From contig CAVTOX010000008.1 of assembly GCA_963736425.1 (NCBI GenBank), positions 1-64,000 on the forward strand: 64,000 bases of DNA, in the 5' to 3' direction. Below, one piece after another: positions 1 through 9,009 of the stretch (position 1 is its first letter; every line of letters starts with the position of its first letter). Position numbers and translations under genes: made by a program. The stretch comes from Prado023 sp963736425. Lineage in GTDB: Bacteria; Actinomycetota; Actinomycetes; S36-B12; CAIYMF01. The notes beneath the pieces were generated by a model, which made no database searches, was not told where the DNA came from, and saw nothing but the letters and a program-made list of their open reading frames with translations.

Positions 1-149
1 TTTTGTACTTGGTTGAGCGTATTGCTTTTTAAAAGAAAAACTTTTTTTCTCTTTCCATGCGGGTAATTTTATTGCAATTATAAATTACTGTTACCGTCAT
101 GATTGGGATAAAATATGGTACGCTGATTTCTTGACTTGGCTGGTATTCC

Positions 150-1463
150 GTGAGTGTTGCACAGGGGTTATTTGAGCGTTCAACAGACTCAACATCAGCA
201 GAAAGCATCGCAAATCAAATATTGCTGAGTGGCTATATCCGGGGTTCGGCCTATGGAGGAGGCGAGACCTTTGATTACACTTCAGTATTCGGTGAATTCT
301 GCCTTCAGGGAAAATGGTCGGGCAACAAGACCTTTCTTTTTTCAGACATACGGTTTCGAAGCGGATTAAACCTGGGCGATGAATACGCTGCAATACAGAT
401 CAAGGAAGCCTATGCCGGATACAGCAGTGTCAAACTTGATGTTTTCCTGGGGAATCAAATCGTGACCTGGGGACGTACTGACGGTTTCAACCCGACCAAT
501 TCCGTTTCACCCAACGATTACTTCTTTCTTACAGCCAATCCCGACGATCAGAAGCTGTCCAGTTTTATGCTGAGAACACGTTACAGAATCTCCGATAAAA
601 TCGATGCAGACCTGATTGGCATTCCCTATTTTGTTCCATCGGTATACCGATATGACCTATTCAACCTTGGACAATATGGAGCATTAGTAAATTTTGCTTC
701 CCCTGCCATGCCTGAAAAATCATTCAAAAATGGCTCAGTAGCGGTCCGGTTAAATGCTGAGCTTTCAAAAATCGGATTCTCTGTTTCCTGGTTCAGGGGG
801 TATGATCCCTTTTATGGTTTTAATGTTCTGCCCATTGACTGGACCATCTCTGATATATCCATCACAAACTCCGCAACGCCTTACCTTAAAAATACCTTTG
901 GCGCCGACTTTGCAATTCCTGCCGGAGCATGGATCTTCAGGGGGGAAATGGCATACAACCAGACGCGTGGTTATGATACTGCTTTTTATATCCCGGCTCC
1001 TGGTTTGACTTATGTTGCGGGCATTGAACGCACTATTGGAGGGATCACCGTCATTCTGCAGTATGTTGGCAAAATTGTGACGGATTTCATCGGACTGCAG
1101 GAACCTGTCATGGGAGATCAGACCGATCCGCTTGCGATAATACAATATGCCGATGCCATGGTTTGCTATGAATCAGCTCAGTTTAACCGGAAGCTTTTTA
1201 ATCAGCAGGAAGAATCCAATCATGCCTTATCGCTCAGCCTGACCAGGTCATTTGCCCATGACAACTGGAATGCCGAATTGACAGGTTATTATAATATTAC
1301 ATCTGAAGAATATTTGATACGCCCGAAAATTACCTGGAAGGCAACAGATGCTTTATCATTAAGCGCCGGAGGTTATTACATGAACGGTCCGGAAGCATCC
1401 ATTTTTAACTATTCCAAACCGATCCTTAACGGGGCATTTATTGAACTTATAGCAAACTTTTAA
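150..1463 (+). CDS. Outer-membrane beta-barrel protein paired with an RND exporter
   Basis: Predicted outer-membrane barrel of about 437 residues, rich in alternating aromatic and polar residues and ending in Phe (...ELIANF), the usual C-terminal barrel signal. It lies 15 nt upstream of an RND/MMPL exporter in the same direction, so the two probably form an operon for export across both membranes or for lipid movement. The open frame starts at a GTG at 150, directly before an apparent signal-peptidase site (SVAQG). An ATG at 99 is in the same frame but is separated by a TGA at 132-134. With that TGA read through, the two parts make a short signal-peptide-like leader. The native start is therefore probably 99, with either a nonsense mutation or a base error. 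It resembles barrels seen beside HAE3-type exporters; the exact family is not certain. Base composition is Bacteroidetes-like. Confidence 0.65.
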   Translation: MSVAQGLFERSTDSTSAESIANQILLSGYIRGSAYGGGETFDYTSVFGEFCLQGKWSGNKTFLFSDIRFRSGLNLGDEYAAIQIKEAYAGYSSVKLDVFLGNQIVTWGRTDGFNPTNSVSPNDYFFLTANPDDQKLSSFMLRTRYRISDKIDADLIGIPYFVPSVYRYDLFNLGQYGALVNFASPAMPEKSFKNGSVAVRLNAELSKIGFSVSWFRGYDPFYGFNVLPIDWTISDISITNSATPYLKNTFGADFAIPAGAWIFRGEMAYNQTRGYDTAFYIPAPGLTYVAGIERTIGGITVILQYVGKIVTDFIGLQEPVMGDQTDPLAIIQYADAMVCYESAQFNRKLFNQQEESNHALSLSLTRSFAHDNWNAELTGYYNITSEEYLIRPKITWKATDALSLSAGGYYMNGPEASIFNYSKPILNGAFIELIANF

Positions 1464-1478
1464 TATCAGCAAGTTCGC

Positions 1479-3872
1479 ATGAAAAAGGAACATTTAATAA
1501 TAAAATACAGATGGTGGATCATCATTACCACACTCGTAATTGTAGTATCCACTGTTATACCGCTTTCACGGGTATCCATAAATCCTGATATTGAATCCTA
1601 CCTTCCCTCCTCCATCACATCCAAAGTTAATACGGATAAGATTGCTGAGATCTTCGGCGATAATGATATGCTGGTTCTTGTTTTTGAAAGTGATGATGTG
1701 CTTAATCCCTCCACGCTGGCCAGGATACGAGACCTGAGCATGGAATTTAACCGGATGGATGAAATTAACAATGTGATGTCAGTTTTCGATGCCAAAAGTA
1801 TTAAGGGCGAAGAGGGCGTTATGTTAGTTGAACCTGTTGTTCAGTCCATTCCACAGTCAGATGAAGAAAGAGAAGTTCTCCGGAAGGAGATTAAAGCCAA
1901 TGATATGGTCTACAAATTGGTCGTATCCGATGATTTCCGGTACACGTTGATTATTCTTGGTGCCAATAACAGTGTTGATGATGCAAAATTGATGCAGATT
2001 GTCGACCTGAAGCTTAAAGAGATTCCGGGAAATGAAATTATCACCATCAACGGTCAACCCTTCATGCGAAATGAGACGTATCATAAACTGGGCCGTGATA
2101 TTATACTGCTGTTGCCGATTGGACTGCTTGTCATGTTTGTATTTCTTTGGGTGTCTTTTAAAGAAAAGCGGGGCGTGTTGCTCCCATTCTCAGTGGTGAT
2201 TTTCTCCATACTTGTTGCTATGGCTTTGATTCCTTTATTCGGCTGGGAATTAAGCATTATCGGCATTCTGATACCCATCATGATGATTGCCATAGCCAAT
2301 AATTACGGGGTGTATTTTATCATAAAATACCAGGAACTTAATGCAACAAAACCTGATATTACTATGCCTCAGATTGCCGTTGAATCATATAGCTACCTGA
2401 AAAATCCCGTATTGCTGTGCGGCCTCACCACCATAGCAGGTGTATTGGGATTGGTGGGCCATATTTTGCATCCGGCAAGACAGATGGGCGTCGTTGCTGG
2501 CATTGCCATTGGCTTTGCCTTGCTGCTAAGTCTGTATTATATTCCGGCGGTAATGTCCATGTTGAAAAAAGGCGGAGTGCAAAAAAGCTTTTCAGGAAAA
2601 AGCAAGGGTTCGGTCGATCGATTATTGAACACCGTGGCTGGTTTTGCAACACAACGGCCGCTATATGTGGTATATGCATTCCTGGTTTTCATGATCCTTG
2701 CCGTTGCAGGTTTATTCAGATTTAAAGTAGCTTCCGATCATAATGACGTTCTGCCTAAAAACCATCCCTATAATATATCGCTTGACGTTATGAATAATCA
2801 TTTTGGAGGCAATAAGATCATTTCGGTTTTGTTTGAAGGGGACATTAAAGATCCGGCTGTATTAAATAATCTGGACCGGTATGAAAAAGAACTTGAAAAT
2901 GCACCGGGGGTTGGAAGTGTTACCTCCATTGCCACGATAATACGCAAAATAAGCACAGCCCTAAATGACCCGGGGGATGAGTTTTATAATAAGATTCCTG
3001 ATACCAGGGAGGCCGTTGCCCAGTATATTGAACTGTATTCAATGAGCGGTGACCCTGAAGATTTTGAGCAAATTGTTGACTTTGATTACACCAGGGCACT
3101 TCTGACTATTCAATACCAGGCGGGCAGCATGGAAGAAATCAATAGTATGCAAAACCGTATTGATGCATTGATGAAAGATGATCCGAACAGATCATTGGTT
3201 GGCGGATTCAGTCTTATTGAAAAAGAAATATGTCAGTCCGTCGTCACGGGTCAATATCAATCTTTACTATTTGCCTTTATTACCATTCTTATCCTGCTGG
3301 CACTGATTTTCAGAAGCATTACAGCCGGGTTGCTGGGCAGCCTTCCGCTGGCCTTTGCCGTAGTATGCACTTTCGGCATCATGGGATGGACTGGTATTGA
3401 ACTGAATATTGTGACCGCCTTATTGTCATCGGTATCCATTGGATTGGGCGTTGACTTTACAATCCAGATGTTCTGGAAATTAAAAACCGAGATTGCCAAA
3501 GGACATAGTCATCGTGCAGCCATTAACATAGCTTTGAAAACAATGGGGAGAGGAATTAGCATCAATGCATTTTCCGTAATGCTGGGGTTTTCCGTGCTGT
3601 TCCTGTCAGCTTTCCCGCTTATCCGTTCATTCGGGTTCCTGATAATTATTTCTCTTTTTCTTTGTTTAACCTCTGCGCTGGTACTCATACCGGCAATCTG
3701 CATGCTGATCAAACCGCGATTTCTGGGGAGCTGCCGGCCTGAACCGGAAGCGCCACCTGAAATATCGGGAGCTTTTATTACTGCCACTGCTGACGACTAT
3801 AAATCGTATAATGAAAAAGAAATTGTCAGCATTACTGAAAATGAAGTAAACAAGACTTGCTTCATTCAGTAA
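1479..3872 (+). CDS. RND/MMPL-family exporter (HAE3-like)
   Basis: 797-residue inner-membrane transporter with the duplicated RND plan: a TM helix near residues 12-30, a periplasmic domain (about 35-195), a helix bundle (about 205-365), a second lone helix (about 395-415), a second periplasmic domain, and a second bundle (about 590-750). The second half has the RND-type GLGVDFTIQMFWKLKTE stretch. Length fits the HAE3/MMPL group, which moves hydrophobic compounds, lipids or hopanoids by proton motive force. It follows the outer-membrane barrel gene by 15 nt and has no visible membrane-fusion partner. The substrate cannot be read from sequence. The frame is uninterrupted and stops at TAA, so a recoded genetic code is not indicated. 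Confidence 0.85.
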   Translation: MKKEHLIIKYRWWIIITTLVIVVSTVIPLSRVSINPDIESYLPSSITSKVNTDKIAEIFGDNDMLVLVFESDDVLNPSTLARIRDLSMEFNRMDEINNVMSVFDAKSIKGEEGVMLVEPVVQSIPQSDEEREVLRKEIKANDMVYKLVVSDDFRYTLIILGANNSVDDAKLMQIVDLKLKEIPGNEIITINGQPFMRNETYHKLGRDIILLLPIGLLVMFVFLWVSFKEKRGVLLPFSVVIFSILVAMALIPLFGWELSIIGILIPIMMIAIANNYGVYFIIKYQELNATKPDITMPQIAVESYSYLKNPVLLCGLTTIAGVLGLVGHILHPARQMGVVAGIAIGFALLLSLYYIPAVMSMLKKGGVQKSFSGKSKGSVDRLLNTVAGFATQRPLYVVYAFLVFMILAVAGLFRFKVASDHNDVLPKNHPYNISLDVMNNHFGGNKIISVLFEGDIKDPAVLNNLDRYEKELENAPGVGSVTSIATIIRKISTALNDPGDEFYNKIPDTREAVAQYIELYSMSGDPEDFEQIVDFDYTRALLTIQYQAGSMEEINSMQNRIDALMKDDPNRSLVGGFSLIEKEICQSVVTGQYQSLLFAFITILILLALIFRSITAGLLGSLPLAFAVVCTFGIMGWTGIELNIVTALLSSVSIGLGVDFTIQMFWKLKTEIAKGHSHRAAINIALKTMGRGISINAFSVMLGFSVLFLSAFPLIRSFGFLIIISLFLCLTSALVLIPAICMLIKPRFLGSCRPEPEAPPEISGAFITATADDYKSYNEKEIVSITENEVNKTCFIQ

Positions 3873-3992
3873 TATTTGAATCTATTTATGGGAAATTTTG
3901 CAGACGGAGTTATCGCAGCGATAATCTACAAAACTGTCAAACGGATGAAAAGATATTACAAGAATGCGAACGAGTTCTTGATTTTTTGATTC

Positions 3993-4025
3993 AGGCTGTG
4001 CATACTACGTGCACAGCCTTTTTTT
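3993..4025 (+). terminator. Rho-independent terminator after the RND gene
   Basis: Perfect 10-bp stem (AGGCTGTGCA / TGCACAGCCT) around a 7-nt loop, followed at once by a run of seven T. It lies 120 nt after the exporter stop and 5 nt before the next gene's start, so it ends the two-gene operon. Confidence 0.9.
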
Positions 4026-4029
4026 ATGT

Positions 4030-4200
4030 ATGCCAAGAATCTCATTTGTCATATTTATTTTTTTGCTGCTCAACACGATCACGGTGTTTTCTCAAATTGC
4101 TGTCTTTCCCTACAAAGAAAATTTCGATCTCCTCGTTTCACCCATTCTACCAAATGGATGGGCGACAACAACCAATAAGAACGTTAACGGAGATTTCACG
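4030..4200 (+). CDS. Secreted Bacteroidetes-type protein, 5' fragment
   Basis: The N-terminus starts at the ATG at 4030 with a strong signal peptide (a Phe/Ile/Leu-rich core ending near VFSQ). It continues with FPYKENFD and LPNGW, the pattern that opens 'choice-of-anchor J' or carbohydrate-binding-like domains in large secreted Bacteroidetes proteins. After about 55 residues the composition changes to Arg/Ala/Pro-rich GC-rich DNA on which the opposite strand looks coding. The rest of the open frame, to 4569, is therefore not the native continuation. The fragment is cut by the sequence join near 4200. Confidence 0.6.
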
Positions 4201-4215
4201 ACACGAACTGCCTTC
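4185..4215. other. Probable chimeric junction (Bacteroidetes-like to Actinobacteria-like)
   Basis: Left of here genes are AT-rich and Bacteroidetes-like; right of here the DNA is GC-rich and Actinobacterial through to the window end. A plus-strand secreted protein loses its family-like sequence here, and a minus-strand membrane-protein frame entering from the right loses its own. The exact base cannot be fixed from the sequence alone. Confidence 0.7.
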
Positions 4216-4564
4216 TTGACACTCCTCACCATCACGACCAACAGGGCACAGAGAACCGTCGCGACCAGGCCGAGGAGGCCGAAGCGCACACTGCCGAGAA
4301 GGATCCACGACAAGGCTGTCGCCACCATCGAGGCCGCAGCTCCCTGCCCGGTCAGGGCCGCCAGCCCCCCCGTGGCCATGCCGGTGACGGCCACAGGATT
4401 CGCGCAGATGCCCCCACCGCCCCGAGCGCAAGAACCAGCCAGGCCGATGCAGGCAAGGGCCGAAAGTGCCGAAATCGATCCGGAAGTTATGTCGGACCTC
4501 CAACTGGGTCGGGCACCGATGCGCTCGGTGCCGGTGTCGCTTCCGGTCGTGACGAAGCCGTCAC
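4200..4564 (-). pseudogene. Fragment of a small hydrophobic protein, cut by the junction
   Basis: Reading leftward, a frame rich in Ala/Gly/Leu/Val gives two probable membrane segments (around SALSALACIGLAGSCA and GLLGLVATVLCALLVVMV), followed by a basic RSVKK before the join. A possible GTG start at 4564 opens a Pro/Ser-rich N-terminus that hits a stop after about 25 codons. A one-base shift near 4490 would connect it to the hydrophobic frame. No family is recognised. It may be a broken membrane protein of the Actinobacterial genome; confidence in any single gene model is low. Confidence 0.3.
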
Positions 4565-4888
4565 GCTAGCCTGTAGGGTCAACGAGGATGACTTGCGGAT
4601 ACTTGGCGAGAGGCGTTCCTTGGAGGTGACCCCCGTCGCCCGGACGGGGCATCCCGGGGCTTGGGCAGACAAGGAACTCGAAGCACGGGGGGCCATTGGC
4701 ATCAGGGTGATCGGCGCGAAGGGATCGACGCTGCCATGCTAAGCCCCGCTCCTTCTTCGGACCGCCTGTGATCCTCGTGGGGTGTCAGCAACGGCAAGTG
4801 GTATCGCTGGGCGAGTGAATGCTTCCGCGCGAGGTGTCGCCTGTCATGAGCATGGGACCGGGCCGAAAGTACCGGTCCTTCTGGATGA
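4565..4888. other. Remnant DNA left of the insertion sequence
   Basis: No complete gene. A plus-strand frame without a start codon runs to a TAA near 4742 and ends in AIGIRVIGAKGSTLPC. Its codon third positions are mostly G/C, so it could be a truncated gene end. Nothing recognisable lies between 4743 and the IS end. Confidence 0.3.
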
Positions 4889-4940
4889 TGGCGCTCACTG
4901 AAATTCCCCAGTTGTGCTCATTGAAATTCCTCACCCCGGG
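4889..4940 (+). repeat. IS21 left terminal inverted repeat
   Basis: Begins TGGCGCTCACTGAAATTCC; a second TGCTCATTGAAATTCC unit follows about 25 nt inward. It pairs with 7175-7226 read on the other strand over about 45 nt with mismatches. It overlaps the end of istB. Confidence 0.75.
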
Positions 4941-5755
4941 TTGGTCAGTGTAGTGGTTGGCGGGTGCCGGTGGTGGTGCGGCGGAGTGGTCTCGTTGCGG
5001 GCGTGGTGGTCGCGGAGGCGGTAGGAGTCGCCGTCGAGGTTGAGCACGACGGAGCGGTGCAGGAGCCGGTCGAGCATGGCGGCGGCGACGGTGGTGTCGC
5101 CGAGGATCTCGCCCCAGGATCCGACGCCGCGGTTGGTGGTGATGACGATGGAGGTCTTCAGGTAGCGCTGGGAGACGACCTGGAACAGCGCGGAGGCGGC
5201 TTCGGCGGGCAGCGGGAGGTAGCCCAGTTCGTCGATCACCAGGAGGGTGGGTCCGGCGTAGAACCGCATGGTGGTGGCCCAGCGGCCTTCGATCGCGGCG
5301 CGGTGGCAGCGGGCGGCCAGGTCGGCGGCGGTGGTGAAGTAGGTGCGGTAGCCGGTCTCGGCGGCTTGGCGGGCCAGGCCGACGGCGAGGTGGGTCTTGC
5401 CGGTGCCCGGGGGTCCGATGAGCAGGATGTTGGTGGCGGTGTCCAGGTAGCGGCAGGTCGCCGAGCTCGTCGATGAGCTTGCGGTCGACGGCGGGGGCGG
5501 CGTCGTAGTCGAAGTCGGTCAGGGTGGCCGGGGTGGGCAGGCAGGCGAACCGCAGCCGCCCGGTCAGGCGGCGGTCCTCGGTGGCCTCGACCTCGATGGC
5601 GAGCAGCCGTTCCAGGGCGGCGGTCATCGACCAGTCCTCGGCTTGGGCTTGGTCGAGCACGCCGGGCAGGTGCTCGGCGGCGGTGGCAGCTTCAGGGTGG
5701 CCAGGTGTCCGCGCAGCTGCTGGTAGAGGCTGGCCTGGGACGTGGTGGTGGTCAT
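4931..5755 (-). pseudogene. istB: istB, IS21 transposition ATPase (two frameshifts)
   Basis: AAA+ helper ATPase of IS21 transposition. The ATG at 5755 overlaps the istA stop (ATGA). The product reads MTTTTSQASLYQQLRGHLA, then shifts frame near 5695 (one G apparently lost) and again near 5465 (one C apparently gained). In the corrected frames it has Walker A GPPGTGKT (DNA near 5400), Walker B LLVIDELGYLP (near 5230) and the sensor-like SIVITTNR. The last frame runs to 4931, giving about 270 residues, near the usual IstB size. As sequenced it cannot make full-length protein. Confidence 0.85.
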
Positions 5756-7093
5756 GGCAGGGTGTTCCTTCCTCGGGCGGCGTTCTCGTAGGTGGACAGG
5801 TCGATCACGGTCGCGCTCGCGGTGGCCGGGTTGGGGTTACTGCCGGCGCGCAGCACGGCGGCTGCGGCCAGGGCGGCCGGGCCGGGTGGGATCCGTTCCT
5901 TGCGCCGGTGGGGTGGGTCGGTGGTGAACGCGGCCATCGCGGCGTGGTTCAGGGCGATGACGTGTCCGTGGTCGCGGACCAGCACCCCGCAGCCGTCAGG
6001 GGCCAGGGGGTGGCGGGCGATCACGATCCCCGTGCCGGTGGTGATGTCGATGAACGGCTCACCGAGGCGGTGGCGGACCGCCACGATGGTGCGGGCCAGC
6101 TCCGGGGGCACCGAGTAGAGGTTGCCCCGCCAGGCCACCAGCGCCTGGGCGGACACCGTGCGGGCGGCCTCGAGCAGTGCGGGGTAGGGCACCAGCGGGG
6201 GTGGGGCCAGAGCCTCGGTGGCGACCAGCGACGCGACGGTGACCTTCCCGGTCGGTGAGGGCCGCAGCCGGATGTCGGTGCGCCGGGCGCAGAACTCGTC
6301 CAGTGAGGCTTGGGCCTCCTCGACGGTCAGGTCGTCGGCCAGGGTGCGCCACCAGCGTTGCGCGGCGGTGTGGTTGGCCTTCTCCACCACGCCCTTGCGG
6401 TTCCCGCGCCGGGCGGGGCAGATCTTGACCCCCACCCCGTAGTGCTTCGCGACGCCGGCGAACGAGTGGCTGACCCGGCCCGTTCCCGGGTCGCAGACCG
6501 TGGCCATCCGGTCGAAGCGCCACTCCCGGGTCAGCCCACCCAAGGTGCGGACCTGCGGTCCAGGGCGTCGACCAGGTGCGGCTGGTCCTCGAACGCCTCC
6601 AGGGTGCCGCGCCACTTGCCGCAGTGGGCCAGCGACCCGACGAGCAGATGGGCGTTGGTCCCCAGCCCCACGACTCCGGCGGGTCGGGCAGCTCGAGCCA
6701 GTCCCACTGCGTCTCCTCACCGGGCGGGTGCTCGATCACCGCCGCAGCCCGGCCCTTGGCCGGGTGGCACGCCTCGCACGCCGGACGCAGACCACGGTTT
6801 CGCAGCGCCCGGGTGAACGTCGGATACGACCGGTCGAACCCGAGCCCGACGACCTCGTCGAACAAGGTCAACGCCAGCAGGTGCGGGTCCTCGGTCAGCC
6901 GCTTGACCATGTAGTCGACGAACGGCTCGAACGGGTCCGGGCCCGACGGGGCTCGGACCCCAGCGGTGCGCTGCCCGGACAGATAGGACCGGATCGTCTT
7001 GCGGTCATGGCCGGTATGCCGGGCGATCGCCGAGACAGACCACCCCTGACGGGCCAAAGCATGAACGTCGATGTCGTCCTCCAGTGTCAACAT
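5752..7093 (-). pseudogene. istA: istA, IS21 DDE transposase (two frameshifts)
   Basis: Transposase of the IS21 family. The likely start is the ATG at 7093 (MLTLEDDIDVHALARQG) with GAGGAG upstream; a GTG at 7156 is in frame but less typical. An N-terminal helix-turn-helix reads WSVSAIARHTGHDRKTI. The DDE core is visible as QWDW (first Asp), RFDRM (second Asp) and GVVEKANH (Glu). The frame changes near 6655 and again near 6553; between them a third frame carries NAHLLVGSLAHCGKW. The stop overlaps the istB start. Length, about 447 codons, fits the family. Confidence 0.85.
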
Positions 7094-7174
7094 GCGGCGG
7101 TACTCCTCCAAGACGCGGGCAACAGGGGTCGCACGCATCCTCGAAGGGGCACCCACCGAATCGTGGGAACCACC

Positions 7175-7226
7175 GGAGGGTGGGGAACTTCAGTGAGCAG
7201 AACTGAGGAGAATCACGTGAGCGTCA
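7175..7226 (-). repeat. IS21 right terminal inverted repeat
   Basis: Read on the minus strand it begins TGACGCTCACGTGATTCTCC and continues with the inner unit TGCTCACTGAAGTTCC, matching the left end. Confidence 0.75.
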
Positions 7227-7751
7227 GCCCAGCGTCCGAATCACCACCGACGACCCACAGACCTAGACTGACAACCGTTCACTTTTCGCCCGTCGAAAGT
7301 GACCAGATTTCGACCGTCGCCTCATGGAGACTTGGGTTGGTGTCTCCCCAGCGACACGATCACCGGGCTACCCGTACTCACTCTGCCGAACGCAACTCCG
7401 TGAACGAGGGCGACGATCTTCATCGTGGCCCTCGAGCACATCACTGCCATTGCCCGTTCCGTGCCGGTCTTCGGGGTAGCCTCGGGGGATCTCACACTTG
7501 TGGACGAGGAGGATGCGGGTGGCGGGCAGCGTTACTCGGGGAGTCCTTGGGGGCGGGATGGCTCGCGAGGCTGAGGTGCCCACGCCCTCGCTGATCGGGA
7601 AGGCGTTTACAGCAGTGGGGGACTCGGCCGGCGAACGGCCTCCGGGAGGTGGTGACGGCCCGCGCAGCCCCGTACATCGGTTCGACAACGCGAGGGGTCG
7701 GTCCGTCCCTCTGCAGGTGGCGGCCCGGCGGGCGGACCTTGTGGGCACGCG
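7227..7751. other. No gene seen between the IS and the next membrane gene
   Basis: Short overlapping frames on both strands lack family likeness, convincing ribosome sites or hydrophobic patterning. No hairpin or repeat stands out. Confidence 0.4.
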
Positions 7752-8777
7752 ATGTCGTTGGGAGTGGCGGGGGTGAGGTGGACGGAGACGAATCCGCGTT
7801 GGCTGCGTCCAGCGGCTGGCATCCTCGGTGTCCTTGTGATTTCCATCCTCCAGTTCCCGCTGAACCGTGACACCGGCGGGCTCTTCGACTACCTGCCGAT
7901 CTACTACGGCTCCCGGGCACTGCTGCAAACGGGGGATGCCTATGCGTACCTCCCGTCCCTTCCGGACCTTGGGACCCTCACCGAAGTGGGCAACGCATAT
8001 CCCATTCACGCTGTGCTTCTTCTGGGACTGCCCCTCGCCGGTTTCCCGCCAGCAGTTGCTGGCTTCCTGTGGGTACTTGTTGTTGGCTTGTTGTGGATCG
8101 GTGCAATCGCGTGGGCCCGGGAGAGTTGGTACTGGCTCTTGTGGTTCCCCATGTGGGATGCGCTTCGCATGCAGCAGGTGTCGGCGGCTATCGGCGTTGC
8201 GTCGATAGTTGCGCTCGGATCCCTTAGGCGAGGATCGCAGGTGGCTTTCCTCGCCGCGACGGTTGTCATGGCGGCCAAACCACAGCAGACATCGGTCCTT
8301 CTCATGGTGATGCTCTGGTGGGGCAGGGCATGGTGGCGCGGGTTGCTGATCGCATGGGGTTCCGTCCTCGTCATCTGCTTCGCTGTTCAGCCGAACTGGG
8401 TTCAAGCTTGGCTGGGTCAGTTGGCTAGAAGAGCTGAATTGGTGGACGCGTCGTGGTGGCCCGTTCTGGGTGTGGTTCCTGTGGGTGTCTGGCTGGTGCA
8501 CCGGGGCTGGCGTGAGTCTGGCCTCGCCGTTCTGTCGACTCTGGCTGCACCTTGGCCCCTAAATGGGTACTACGTGGCGTCAGTTTGGCCGATCGGAACG
8601 GACCGTCAGCAGTCTTCGACCTTCGCGCTGCTGGGGGCCTTGGGGCTGTTGGTTACCCTCTGTTCGGGCTGGTACTTGGCCTTCCCGTGCGTCCTTCTGC
8701 TTGGAACCGCGGTCGCAGCAGGTGCCAGTCCCAGGAAGCAGTACTCACTTCGCGACTTCTCTGAAGCGGACCTTTGA
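7752..8777 (+). CDS. Polytopic membrane protein, GT87/DUF2029-like
   Basis: 341-residue membrane protein with about nine hydrophobic helices. After the first helix comes a luminal-type loop with FDYLPIYYGSRALLQTGDAY, which resembles the 'D-x-x-x-Y..A..L..G...Y' loop of polyprenyl-phosphate-sugar-dependent glycosyltransferases (GT-C fold, GT87/DUF2029). Further on, MAAKPQQTSVLL matches the common 'KPQ' motif of these proteins. It likely moves a sugar from a lipid carrier at the outer face of the membrane; the acceptor is unknown. It is the first of three same-strand membrane genes near the Tad pilus locus. The ATG at 7752 is taken; a GTG at 7770 is an alternative. Confidence 0.65.
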   Translation: MSLGVAGVRWTETNPRWLRPAAGILGVLVISILQFPLNRDTGGLFDYLPIYYGSRALLQTGDAYAYLPSLPDLGTLTEVGNAYPIHAVLLLGLPLAGFPPAVAGFLWVLVVGLLWIGAIAWARESWYWLLWFPMWDALRMQQVSAAIGVASIVALGSLRRGSQVAFLAATVVMAAKPQQTSVLLMVMLWWGRAWWRGLLIAWGSVLVICFAVQPNWVQAWLGQLARRAELVDASWWPVLGVVPVGVWLVHRGWRESGLAVLSTLAAPWPLNGYYVASVWPIGTDRQQSSTFALLGALGLLVTLCSGWYLAFPCVLLLGTAVAAGASPRKQYSLRDFSEADL

Positions 8778-9009
8778 TATGTGTCCGCACTTAGGCTCTG
8801 ACTTGAGAATTGGGTCTCACCACCGGAGGATCTTGGGATCGATTGGCACCTTCCCGAGTCTGCTGACTCTCGTTGAAGTGGGTGACCCGATCCCCGAAGA
8901 CACCCAGCTTTGGTACCCCCCAGGCCCACCGGCAGATCATCCGCCTGGACTCTGCGGCCGCGCTAGCACCCGGAAAGCTCCGAGGCTCCGTGATGCCCGG
9001 GGGAGCCGC

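Larger units (their letters stand above)
4889..7226 (-). mobile_element. IS21-family insertion sequence
   Basis: About 2.3 kb, with istA then istB read on the minus strand, overlapping by ATGA as is typical for IS21. The ends are inverted copies beginning TG[A/G]CGCTCA, each with an internal repeat of TGCTCA-n-TGAA-n-TTCC, as in the multiple-repeat ends of IS21 elements. No clear target-site duplication is seen at these borders (left flank GGATGA, right flank GCCCAG). Both genes carry frameshifts, so the copy as sequenced is inactive. Confidence 0.85.

Noticed and set aside
132..134. TGA recoded as tryptophan or glycine (alternative genetic code)
   Set aside because: The adjacent 797-codon exporter and the downstream fragment show no internal TGA codons, so one isolated TGA is better explained by mutation or error.
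4200..4569. Continuation of the secreted Bacteroidetes protein to 4569
   Set aside because: After the join the frame becomes Arg/Pro/Ala-rich shadow sequence opposite a better minus-strand coding frame.
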